From Modestobacter sp. (GTDB lineage: Bacteria > Actinomycetota > Actinomycetes > Mycobacteriales > Geodermatophilaceae), in assembly GCA_025966175.1 (NCBI GenBank), contig JAOPVN010000101.1, forward strand, positions 1-15,909: DNA of 15,909 nt. Reading direction: 5' to 3'. The notes beneath the pieces were generated by a model that did no database searches, was not told the DNA's origin, and saw nothing but the letters and a program-made list of their open reading frames with translations. Positions 8,693 through 14,928 of the stretch are shown here, one piece after another. The position numbers and the translations under genes are program-made. The stretch's first letter is position 1. Each line of letters begins with the position of its first letter.

Positions 8693-9583
8693 TCAGAGGT
8701 CGGGGTCGAGGGTGCCGTCGCCGCCGATGCGGTCCAGCTCCGCCAGCTCCACCGGGCCCAGCACCCGCGCGGCCGCCTCGAGGTTCTGCTCCAGGTGCGC
8801 GATCGACTTGGTGCCCGGGATGAGCACCAGGTTCGGGGAGCGGGCCAGCAGCCAGGCGAGCGCGATCTCCATTGGCGTGGTCTCCAGCCGCCGCGCCACC
8901 GTCTCCAGTGCGGCGGACTGGATCGGGGTGAACCCGCCGAGGGGGAAGAACGGCACGTAGGCGATGCCCTCCCGGGCGAGCGCGTCGACCAGCGGGTCGT
9001 CGTCGCGGTGCACCAGGTTGTAATGGTTCTGCACGCAGGCGACCGGAGCGATGCCCTGCGCCTCGGCGACCATCTGCGGGGTCACGTTGCTGACCCCGAT
9101 GTGCTTGATCAGCCCCTGCTGCTGCAGCTCGGCGAGGGTCTCCATCGGCTCGGCCACCGAGCGCTGCACCGGCGCGGCGAAGCCGGGCATCCGCAGGTTC
9201 ACCACGTCCATCGCGTCCAGGCCGAGGTGGTCGAGGTTGTCGTGCACCGCCTGGCGCAGCTCGTCGCGGGTGAGCGCCTCGGGCCACTCGCCGTCCGGCG
9301 TCCGCCGCGCGCCGACCTTGGTGACGAGGGTGAGGTCCTCGGGATAGGGGTGCAGGGCCTCGCGGATGATCTCGTTGGTCACGTACGGGCCGTAGTAGTC
9401 ACTGGTGTCGATGTGGTCCACGCCCAGCTCGATCGCTCGGCGCAGCACCGCGATCGCGCCGTCCCGGTCGGCCGGGGGGCCCATCACGTGCGGGCCGGAG
9501 AGCTGCATGGCGCCGTAGCCGATGCGGTGCACCGAGCGGTCGCCGAGGGTGAACTGGCCGGACTTCTCCGCCGTCGTCGTCAT
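8693..9583 (-). CDS. Aldo/keto reductase, YdbC/PdxI type (probable pyridoxal reductase)
   Basis: A 296-residue TIM-barrel NADPH-dependent reductase. It follows the E. coli YdbC (PdxI) pattern closely: GYGAMQLSGP, AIELGVDHIDTSDYYGP, VTNEIIREALHPY, TKVGARR, QQQGLIKHIGVSNVTP, GIAYVPFFPLGGFTP and LIPGTKSI. PdxI reduces pyridoxal to pyridoxine in vitamin B6 salvage; the same role here is inferred from similarity. Of the aldo/keto reductase tetrad, D59, Y64 and K89 are present, while the usual His is N129 (VVNLR), as in YdbC itself. The ATG at 9583 has no good ribosome binding site, but a -10-like box ends 6 nt before it, suggesting a leaderless transcript. It lies 39 bp downstream of the MFS gene on the same strand. 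Confidence 0.92.
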   Translation of the reverse strand: MTTTAEKSGQFTLGDRSVHRIGYGAMQLSGPHVMGPPADRDGAIAVLRRAIELGVDHIDTSDYYGPYVTNEIIREALHPYPEDLTLVTKVGARRTPDGEWPEALTRDELRQAVHDNLDHLGLDAMDVVNLRMPGFAAPVQRSVAEPMETLAELQQQGLIKHIGVSNVTPQMVAEAQGIAPVACVQNHYNLVHRDDDPLVDALAREGIAYVPFFPLGGFTPIQSAALETVARRLETTPMEIALAWLLARSPNLVLIPGTKSIAHLEQNLEAAARVLGPVELAELDRIGGDGTLDPDL

Positions 9584-9589
9584 GACCCG

Positions 9590-9618
9590 GGACTACCCCC
9601 GCGTACGGGGGGCGTCAA
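9590..9618 (-). promoter_or_regulatory. Candidate leaderless promoter with hairpin spacer
   Basis: On the minus strand, TTGACG (9618-9613) and TAGTCC (9595-9590) are separated by exactly 17 bp. The -10 ends 6 nt before the ATG of the aldo/keto reductase. The spacer holds a 6-bp inverted repeat, with arms at 9596-9601 and 9606-9611 and a 4-nt centre. It lies just after the MFS stop codon (9623). The inverted repeat could be an operator, or a weak terminator for the MFS gene. The -10 differs from TANNNT at its last base. Confidence 0.4.
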
Positions 9619-9622
9619 ACAG

Positions 9623-10930
9623 TCAGGCGACGGCCAGGACGGCGGGCTGCGGCTCGGCGACCGGCGCGAGCACGCGCTGCCACGCGGCGACGTCGACGTC
9701 CACCCGGGCGGCGCACTCGGCGGCCAGCAGCGCGTCGACCTCGGCGGTGAGCGCGGCCCGCTCGCGGCGCTCGGACCGCACGGCCACCAGGGCGATCCCG
9801 GTGCCGGCCAGGGCCAGTGCCGCGCCGACCCAGATGGGGGCGGTGTAGCCGAGGCCCGCGGACAGCACGCCCGCGCCCAGCGCGGCGCCGAGGGCGTTGG
9901 CGACGTTGAACGCGGCCTGGTTGGCGGCGGAGACGAGGCTCCCGCCGGGTACCTGGGCGACCTCGATGACCCGGTTCTGCACGACCGGGCCGAGGGCGAA
10001 GGAGACGATCCCGAAGAGCACCAGCAGGACGACGGCGGCGACGGTGCTGTGCGACAGGAGGGCGAACGCCGCCAGGATGACGGTCACTGCGACCAGCCCC
10101 GCGGCCACGAACGACATGCCCCATCGGTCGCCGAGCCGGCCACCGAGCAGCGTGCCGATGGTGGTTCCCACGCCGAACAGGGCCAGCACCACGGTGATCC
10201 AGTGCTCGGACAGACCGCCGAGCTCGGTGAGGATCGGGCTGATGTAGCTGTAGACGGCGAACATCGCCGCGAACCCGACCATGGTGAGCCCCAGCACCAG
10301 CCAGACGGCGGACCGCCGGAACGCGCTGAGCTCGCTGCGCAGGTCGGTGCGGTCGCCGGCGACGGCGGGCATCCAGGCCAGCAGCCCGGCGATGGTGACC
10401 AGCCCGATGCCGGCGACCGCGACGAACACCACGCGCCAGCTCAGCTGCTGGGCCACGAGGGTGCCCAGCGGGACGCCGATGACGTTGGCCACGGTCAGCC
10501 CGGTGATCATCAGGGAGATCGCCTGGGTGGCCTTTTCCTTGGGCACGAGCGCACGGGCGGCCACCGCACCGACCCCGAAGAACGCCCCGTGCGCCAACGC
10601 GGCGAAGACGCGGGTCGCGACCAGTGCGCCGTAGCCGGGCGCCAGCGCGGACAGCAGGTTGCCGACGGTGAAGAGCACCATCAGCGCGATCAGCGTCTGC
10701 TTCGGGGTGAACCGCACGCCCAGCGCGGTGAGCGTCGGGGCGCCGATCACGACCCCGATGGCGTAGGCGGAGATCAGCAGCCCCACCGCCGAGACCGAGA
10801 CGTCCAGTCCTTCGGCGATCTGGGGCAGCATCCCCATCACCACGAACTCGGTGGTGCCGATGCCGAAGGCACCGATGGCAAGGGCGAGCAGGGCGCGTGG
10901 CAAGAGCGGGACTCCGGAGCTGGGAGGCAT
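9623..10930 (-). CDS. MFS transporter, DHA1 drug:H+ antiporter type (AraJ/YdhP-like)
   Basis: About 435 residues with 12 predicted hydrophobic segments, an inner-membrane proton-driven exporter by family. TM1 carries IGTTEFVVMGMLPQIAEGLDVS, the AraJ/YdhP/Cmr-like N-terminus. The TM2-TM3 loop has LGVRFTPKQ and the TM4 region RVFAALAHGAFFGVGAV; GVPLGTLVAQQLSWRVVF marks TM5, and the central-loop repeat GGRLGDRWG is present. A polar C-terminal tail of about 50 residues follows TM12. Substrate unknown. Start is uncertain: I favour ATG 10930, but its ribosome binding site is poor. GTG codons at 10957 and 10975 lie in frame, and a 21-bp inverted repeat sits directly before 10930. The YdbC-type reductase follows it. 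Confidence 0.9.
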   Translation of the reverse strand: MPPSSGVPLLPRALLALAIGAFGIGTTEFVVMGMLPQIAEGLDVSVSAVGLLISAYAIGVVIGAPTLTALGVRFTPKQTLIALMVLFTVGNLLSALAPGYGALVATRVFAALAHGAFFGVGAVAARALVPKEKATQAISLMITGLTVANVIGVPLGTLVAQQLSWRVVFVAVAGIGLVTIAGLLAWMPAVAGDRTDLRSELSAFRRSAVWLVLGLTMVGFAAMFAVYSYISPILTELGGLSEHWITVVLALFGVGTTIGTLLGGRLGDRWGMSFVAAGLVAVTVILAAFALLSHSTVAAVVLLVLFGIVSFALGPVVQNRVIEVAQVPGGSLVSAANQAAFNVANALGAALGAGVLSAGLGYTAPIWVGAALALAGTGIALVAVRSERRERAALTAEVDALLAAECAARVDVDVAAWQRVLAPVAEPQPAVLAVA

Positions 10931-10934
10931 GAAG

Positions 10935-10955
10935 GGGCGACGAGCGTCGTCGCCC
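10935..10955. promoter_or_regulatory. Perfect 9-bp inverted repeat just before the MFS start
   Basis: GGGCGACGA and TCGTCGCCC flank GCG, a perfect dyad ending 4 nt before the ATG at 10930. If transcription starts upstream it would form a stable hairpin against the start codon; as DNA it has the form of a repressor operator. If the true MFS start is GTG 10957, the sequence is coding (residues GDDARR) and the dyad may be incidental. Confidence 0.4.
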
Positions 10956-11030
10956 ACCCTGACCCAACGGCACACGCACGGTGTTCTTCCAGTTACCCGT
11001 CCATGAAGTGCGTCACGTGCCCTCCGTTCG

Positions 11031-11072
11031 CCACGGGCCGCGCGCCGGTGGGCACCGGTGCGCGGCCCGTGG
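11031..11072. terminator. 20-bp near-perfect inverted repeat downstream of the alcohol dehydrogenase
   Basis: Arms 11031-11050 and 11053-11072 are complementary at 19 of 20 positions with a 2-bp centre. It lies 9 nt after the alcohol dehydrogenase stop codon (11084-11082, minus strand), where an intrinsic terminator is expected. No U-tract follows. This is the longest continuous stem in the window. Confidence 0.7.
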
Positions 11073-11081
11073 GCGGGGGGA

Positions 11082-12263
11082 TCAGGGCCGCAGCAGCACC
11101 TTCACCGCGCCGTCCTGCTTCTGCCGGAACGTCTCGTAGGCCTCCGGGGCCTGCTCGAGCGGGACGTGGTGGGTGGCGAAGGTGTCGACGCCGAGCGGGT
11201 CCGCGTCGGTGAGCAGCGGCAGGATGTCGGGCACCCACCGCCAGACGTTGGCCTGTCCCATCCGCAGCTGGATCTGCTTGTCGAACATGCGCATCAGCGG
11301 CAGCGGGTCGGTCGCTCCGCCGTAGACCCCGGACAGCGAGATCGTGCCGCCGCGGCGCACCGCCTCGATGGCGGTGTTCAGCGCGGCGAGCCGGTCCACG
11401 CCGACCACCTGCATGACCTTCTCCATGATCGCGTCGGGCACGAGCGCGCTGGCCTTCTGGGCGAGCGTGGCGCCCGGCGACCCGTGTGCCTCCATGCCGA
11501 CGGCGTCGATGACGGCGTCGGGCCCGCGGCCGTGGGTCTTGTCCCGCACCCAGGCGACGACGTCGGCCCGGTCGGTGGAGTCCAGGACGTCGATCCCGTT
11601 GGCCCTGGCCCGGGCCACCCGCTCGGGCACCGTGTCGACGGCGAAGACCTGCCCGGCGCCCAGGTGCTTCGCCACCCGGGTGGACATGTCGCCGATCGGG
11701 CCCAGCCCGAGGACGAGGACCGAGCCACCCGGGACGACGCCGGCGTACTGCACCGCCTGCCATGCCGTGGGCAGGACGTCGGAGAGGTAGACGAAGCGGT
11801 CGTCCGCCGGACCCTCGGGGACCTTGATCGGCAGTGTGTTGCCGAAGGGGACCCGCAGGTACTCGGCCTGGCCGCCGGGCACCTGCCCGTACAGCTTCGT
11901 GTAGCCGAACAGCGAGGCGCCGAAGCCCTGCTCGCGGTTCTGGGTGGTCTCGCACTGGCTCTGCAGACCCTGGTTGCACATCCAGCAGGTGCCGCAGGAG
12001 ATGTTGAACGGAACCACGACGCGGTCGCCGGCCTCGAGCTCGGTGACCAGCGGACCGACCTCACGGACGACGCCCATCGGCTCGTGGCCCATCACGTCGC
12101 CGACCGTCATGAACGGGGCCATCACCTCGATGAGGTGGAGGTCCGAGCCGCAGATGCCGGTCGAGGTGATCTCCACGATCACGTCGGTCGGGTCCTTGAT
12201 CGACGGGTCCGGGACGGTGTCCACCCGGACGTCGTCGCGGCCGTGCCAGGTCACTGCGCGCAT
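11082..12263 (-). CDS. Zinc-dependent alcohol dehydrogenase, formaldehyde dehydrogenase-like
   Basis: A 393-residue medium-chain dehydrogenase. The catalytic zinc site is C38 (GICGSDLHL), H60 and E61 (GHEPMGVV). The structural zinc lobe is C90, C93, C96 and C104 (CGTCWMCNQG). The Rossmann motif GLGPIG spans 186-191, and D210 at the end of the next strand suggests NAD rather than NADP. The extended C-terminal half (VIDAVGMEAHG, RLAALNTAIEAVRRGGTISLSGVYGG) matches the glutathione-independent formaldehyde dehydrogenase-like group. The natural substrate cannot be fixed from sequence. The ATG at 12263 is chosen because GAGGAG lies 6 nt before it; the frame reads 16 codons further upstream without a ribosome binding site. 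It is divergent from the M23 peptidase across 273 bp and ends in a strong inverted repeat. Confidence 0.94.
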   Translation of the reverse strand: MRAVTWHGRDDVRVDTVPDPSIKDPTDVIVEITSTGICGSDLHLIEVMAPFMTVGDVMGHEPMGVVREVGPLVTELEAGDRVVVPFNISCGTCWMCNQGLQSQCETTQNREQGFGASLFGYTKLYGQVPGGQAEYLRVPFGNTLPIKVPEGPADDRFVYLSDVLPTAWQAVQYAGVVPGGSVLVLGLGPIGDMSTRVAKHLGAGQVFAVDTVPERVARARANGIDVLDSTDRADVVAWVRDKTHGRGPDAVIDAVGMEAHGSPGATLAQKASALVPDAIMEKVMQVVGVDRLAALNTAIEAVRRGGTISLSGVYGGATDPLPLMRMFDKQIQLRMGQANVWRWVPDILPLLTDADPLGVDTFATHHVPLEQAPEAYETFRQKQDGAVKVLLRP

Positions 12264-12329
12264 GCGGTGCTCCTCGGTCTCGGGGGCTCCGGACGGCCGA
12301 GGCGGGGTCAACGGGCCGTTCTCGGAGGG

Positions 12330-12438
12330 TGACGTTCCTCGCCCTTACCCGTCACGGCGCGTTTCGATTCATGACGCGCAACAGTCATGACGTAACGGAG
12401 GGTGTCCATTTGGCACTAAATGTTGTGACGCTCGTCAC
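12330..12438. promoter_or_regulatory. Cluster of TGACG/CGTCA half-sites upstream of the M23 gene
   Basis: Six TGACG or CGTCA pentamers occur in 108 bp: 12330-12334, 12350-12354, 12372-12376, 12388-12392, 12426-12430 and 12433-12437. The two at 12369-12376 and 12385-12392 are in the context TCATGACG, repeated with a 16-bp period. The last two form a dyad, GTGACG-CT-CGTCAC (12425-12438). The region is locally less GC-rich than the genes. This looks like an operator region for the divergent alcohol dehydrogenase and M23 genes; the binding protein is unknown. No riboswitch fold was recognised. Confidence 0.45.
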
Positions 12439-12536
12439 TTGACCCGATGTGCATACCCATTGCGCCAGATCACGAACCGGTCACGCCGTGTTTACATGGG
12501 CCCCGCTTCAGCTCGCTCCCGACGGAAGACAGGTGC

Positions 12537-13682
12537 ATGGACCCGCAACATCTCGCCCGGCTCGACGACGACGGATCGGTGCGTCGCAGCAGCACCGGTA
12601 CCGCGGGTGGCTCCACCGCCACCGCGTCGCCCGAGGGCCACGAGGTGCCGGCGCCGGCGCCCGTCCACCCGCTCGACCCGGCCGGCACGCGTCGCGCCCG
12701 GGCTGCCCGCAGCCTCGTGCGCCGATCGCACGCCGGTGGGACGACGATCGTCCTGCAGCCCGACGGCCTCTCCGATGCCTGGCCGCTGCCGGTCGAGGCC
12801 GAGACCCTGTGGCTCTCCGACGCGTGGCCGCTCATCGACGTCGACGCCCTGCAGCTGGCCGGGGTCGGGCACGTCGACACGACGGGTGCCGACGACGAGC
12901 TCGGCGACACCGGGGTGCTCACGCCCGACGCAGTCGTCGCCGCGGTCGCCGCCGGTCGCGGCCCCCGGCACCGTCGTCCCGCCACCCACACCCGCCGGCC
13001 GGCGCTGTACCTCGCCGCGGCACTGGTCGGCGCGGCCGGTGTCGCCGTCACCGTGGCGGCCACCGACTCCTCCCAGGCCGCCCAGGCGGACGAGCCGGTG
13101 AGCGTGGCCGAGGAGCTCGGGATGGTCCAGGCCGAGCAGCCCACCCTGAGCGGGGACGAGGCCGCCACCCGCCTGCAGCAGCTCGTCGCGACCCGGGCTC
13201 AGCGCGAGGACGCCCAGGCGGCCGCAGCGCAGGTCCAGGCCGACGCCGACCGTGCCGCGGTAGCCGCGGCGGAGGAGGCCGCCCGGCCCCAGGCCGTGCT
13301 GCCGGTCCAGGGCGCGCGGCTCTCCAGCGGGTTCGGCTACCGCTGGGGCACCCTGCACGCCGGCATCGACTTCGCCGCCCCGCTGGGCACCCCGGAGTAC
13401 GCGGTCATGGACGGCGTGGTCGTCCGCGCCGGCGCGGCCAGCGGCTTCGGGCTGGCCGTCTACATCCAGCACGCGAACGGCGACGTCACCGTCTACGGCC
13501 ACATGCAGGAGATCCTGGTCCAGGAGGGGCAGGCGGTGAAGGCGGGCGAGACGATCGCCCTGCTGGGCAACCGCGGCCAGTCCACCGGCCCGCACCTGCA
13601 CTTCGAGGTGCACATCGGCGGGATCGCCGGCGAGAAGGTCGACCCGCTGCCCTGGCTGCGCGACCGCGGCGTCAGCGTCTGA
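12537..13682 (+). CDS. Membrane-anchored M23 (LytM-type) peptidase
   Basis: 381 residues. The first ~155 are polar, Pro/Ala/Asp-rich and probably disordered. A hydrophobic helix (about 155-175, ALYLAAALVGAAGVAVTV) is followed by an Ala/Gln/Glu-rich coiled coil (about 188-250) and a C-terminal M23 domain (about 255-375). Zinc ligands are H274 and D278 (HAGIDF) and H355 in HLHFE; H353 and H322 (YGHM) match the catalytic histidines of LytM. The protein should be a peptidoglycan endopeptidase outside the membrane with a long cytoplasmic N-terminus. A short motif SDAWPL is repeated at 79-84 and 94-99. The ATG at 12537 has AGG upstream (GGAAGACAGG); an upstream in-frame ATG at 12447 has none and encodes unlikely sequence. 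An intergenic repeat begins right after the stop. Confidence 0.92.
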   Translation: MDPQHLARLDDDGSVRRSSTGTAGGSTATASPEGHEVPAPAPVHPLDPAGTRRARAARSLVRRSHAGGTTIVLQPDGLSDAWPLPVEAETLWLSDAWPLIDVDALQLAGVGHVDTTGADDELGDTGVLTPDAVVAAVAAGRGPRHRRPATHTRRPALYLAAALVGAAGVAVTVAATDSSQAAQADEPVSVAEELGMVQAEQPTLSGDEAATRLQQLVATRAQREDAQAAAAQVQADADRAAVAAAEEAARPQAVLPVQGARLSSGFGYRWGTLHAGIDFAAPLGTPEYAVMDGVVVRAGAASGFGLAVYIQHANGDVTVYGHMQEILVQEGQAVKAGETIALLGNRGQSTGPHLHFEVHIGGIAGEKVDPLPWLRDRGVSV

Positions 13683-13683
13683 C

Positions 13684-13790
13684 TAAGGACCCCGCTGCCC
13701 CCCACCACTCGCAGGCTCGCGGCGGGACCCTGCAGCGGGGCCGTTCCAGCACGTCACCCGCTCGCGGCGGGACCCCTGCGAGGGGGTCGG
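13684..13790 (+). repeat. Stop-codon-associated palindromic repeat, copy 1
   Basis: It begins TAAGGACCCC one base after the M23 stop. It contains CTCGCAGGCTCG (13708-13719) and the stem CCCCGCTGC (13690-13698)/GCAGCGGGG (13732-13740). It then has GCACGTCACC and a second GCTCGCGGCGGGACCC (13760-13775; first at 13715-13730). It ends in the hairpin GACCCC-TGCGAG-GGGGTC (13771-13788). It aligns over most of its length with the repeat after the CDF gene. Probable role: 3' end hairpin or terminator; it could also be a small mobile or REP-like element. Confidence 0.7.
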
Positions 13791-13812
13791 ACTGCAGTTC
13801 CTGGCATCCACG

Positions 13813-13840
13813 CCTGATATGCGGCATTCTGCATGTCAGG
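13813..13840. promoter_or_regulatory. 10-bp dyad upstream of the CDF exporter gene
   Basis: CCTGATATGC (13813-13822) and GCATGTCAGG (13831-13840) are complementary at 9 of 10 positions around an 8-bp centre. The dyad ends 27 bp before the CDF ATG. It is the most AT-containing stretch nearby, as expected of an operator overlapping a promoter. CDF exporters are often repressed by ArsR/SmtB-type metal sensors (for example KmtR with a CDF gene in Mycobacterium). This is therefore a candidate metal-responsive operator, but no regulator gene is in the window. Confidence 0.5.
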
Positions 13841-13867
13841 TGGAGGGCTGGTCAGGGGAGGACGTCG

Positions 13868-14785
13868 ATGGGGCACGACCACGGCGCGGCGCACGGCACC
13901 GCGACAGCCGCGCACCGCCGCCGGCTGGCCGTCGTTCTGGCCCTCACCGGGGGCGTGTTCGTCGTCGAGGTGGTCGGCGCGCTCCTGTCCGGCTCCCTCG
14001 CCCTGCTCGCCGACGCCGCGCACATGGCGACCGATGCGGTCGGCATCGGCATGGCCCTCGGTGCAGTCACCTTGGCCCAGCGACCCGCCCGCGGCCGGCG
14101 CACCTTCGGCTGGCAGCGCATCGAGGTCCTCGCCGCCGTCGCCAACGGACTGCTGCTGCTCGGGGTCGGCGTGTACGTCGTCATCCAGGCCGTTCGTCGG
14201 ATCGGGGACCCGCCGGACATCCACTCGGGCTGGATGCTCGGGGTCGCCGTCCTGGGCCTGGTCGTCAACCTCGGGTCACTGCGGCTGCTGCACTCCGGGC
14301 AGGGCGAGTCGCTGAACACCCGCGGCGCCTACCTGGAGGTCGTGGGGGACGCGCTCGGCTCGGTCGCGGTCATCGTCGCCGCCGTGGTCATCACCACGAC
14401 CGGCTGGACCGGCGCCGACGTCGTCGCCTCGTTCGCCGTCGGTGCGCTGGTGCTCCCGCGGGCGTGGTCGTTGCTGCGGGAGGCCTTCGACGTGCTGCTC
14501 GAGGCGGCCCCCAAGGGCGTCGACCTGGACCAGGTGCGCGCCCACGTGCTCGGCGTCTCCGGCGTGATCGACGTCCACGACCTGCACGCCTGGACGATCA
14601 CCTCCGGGCTGCCCGTCCTCTCCGCGCACGTGGTCGTGAGCGAGGAGGCACTGGCCGACGGCCACGGCGGCCGGGTGCTCGACGCGCTGTGCAGCTGCCT
14701 GGGGCACCACTTCGACCTGGCGCACTGCACCTTCCAGCTCGAGTCGCCCGGCCACCGCGGCCACGAGTCGCCGGTCCACGACTGA
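13868..14785 (+). CDS. CDF family divalent metal cation exporter (CzcD/ZitB type)
   Basis: 305 residues, six predicted membrane helices (about 20-40, 43-65, 87-110, 122-141, 156-177, 182-200) and a cytoplasmic C-terminal domain (about 207-292). His-rich ends (MGHDHGAAHG; GHRGHESPVHD) fit a metal-binding exporter. H52 and D56 (HMATD, TM2) form half of the transport site. In TM5 the usual HxxxD reads E157-x3-D161 (YLEVVGDALGS), so the site is His/Asp plus Glu/Asp. GSLALLADAAHMATDAVG is the family signature. By family it exports Zn2+ or related metals by proton antiport; the Glu could alter selectivity. The ATG at 13868 follows GGGGAGG at 6 nt. A dyad lies upstream, and repeats of one family flank the gene. 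Confidence 0.93.
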   Translation: MGHDHGAAHGTATAAHRRRLAVVLALTGGVFVVEVVGALLSGSLALLADAAHMATDAVGIGMALGAVTLAQRPARGRRTFGWQRIEVLAAVANGLLLLGVGVYVVIQAVRRIGDPPDIHSGWMLGVAVLGLVVNLGSLRLLHSGQGESLNTRGAYLEVVGDALGSVAVIVAAVVITTTGWTGADVVASFAVGALVLPRAWSLLREAFDVLLEAAPKGVDLDQVRAHVLGVSGVIDVHDLHAWTITSGLPVLSAHVVVSEEALADGHGGRVLDALCSCLGHHFDLAHCTFQLESPGHRGHESPVHD

Positions 14786-14786
14786 G

Positions 14787-14928
14787 CAAGGACCCCCTCT
14801 CCCCATCCCTCGCAAGCTCGGGCGGCCCCGGAAAGGAGGCCGGTCCGGCACGTCACCTGGCTCGCGGTCGGCCCCTCTGCAGGGACCCGCGGCGAGCTTG
14901 CGAGGCGTGGGGGGCAGAGGGGTCCTTA
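14787..14928. repeat. Stop-codon-associated palindromic repeat, copy 2 (inverted pair)
   Basis: This copy fills the gap between the convergent CDF and MFS genes. Read on the plus strand it starts CAAGGACCCC one base after the CDF stop, with CTCGCAAGCTCG at 14809-14820 and GCACGTCACC further on. Read on the minus strand it starts TAAGGACCCC, where TAA is the MFS stop, with CTCGCAAGCTCG at 14904-14893. Its ends are therefore inverted repeats of each other. On the minus strand CCCCTCTGC (14922-14914) pairs with GCAGAGGGG (14880-14872), at the same place as the stem in copy 1 but with a G-to-T/C-to-A change that keeps the pair. Probable bidirectional terminator or a small palindromic repeat element. 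Confidence 0.72.

Noticed and set aside
9194..9199. Loss of the catalytic His in the PdxI-type reductase as evidence of an inactive enzyme
   Set aside because: The same Asn (VVNLR) occurs in E. coli YdbC/PdxI, which is active, so it is a subfamily trait.
8567..11212. Very long open frame of 881 codons on the plus strand
   Set aside because: It is a shadow of the two minus-strand genes caused by high GC; composition is Gly/Arg/His/Asp-rich with no domain pattern.
12311..12536. Possible cyclic-di-AMP (ydaO-type) riboswitch before the M23 peptidase, as in other actinobacterial wall-hydrolase genes
   Set aside because: I could not find the conserved ydaO core segments; the region shows TGACG half-sites and no consistent multi-stem fold.
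13715..13775. CRISPR-like array from the direct repeat GCTCGCGGCGGGACCC
   Set aside because: Only two copies in one element, the whole region is part of a palindromic repeat, and no cas genes are present.
12449..13867. N-terminal extension of the CDF protein through the M23 gene region
   Set aside because: The frame is open by chance; the CDF start at 13868 has its own strong ribosome binding site and the upstream part is out-of-frame M23 sequence.
14787..14928. MITE or insertion-sequence remnant
   Set aside because: Ends are inverted repeats, but no target-site duplication, transposase or remnant is seen, and the exact placement at stop codons fits a 3'-end element better. Not fully excluded.
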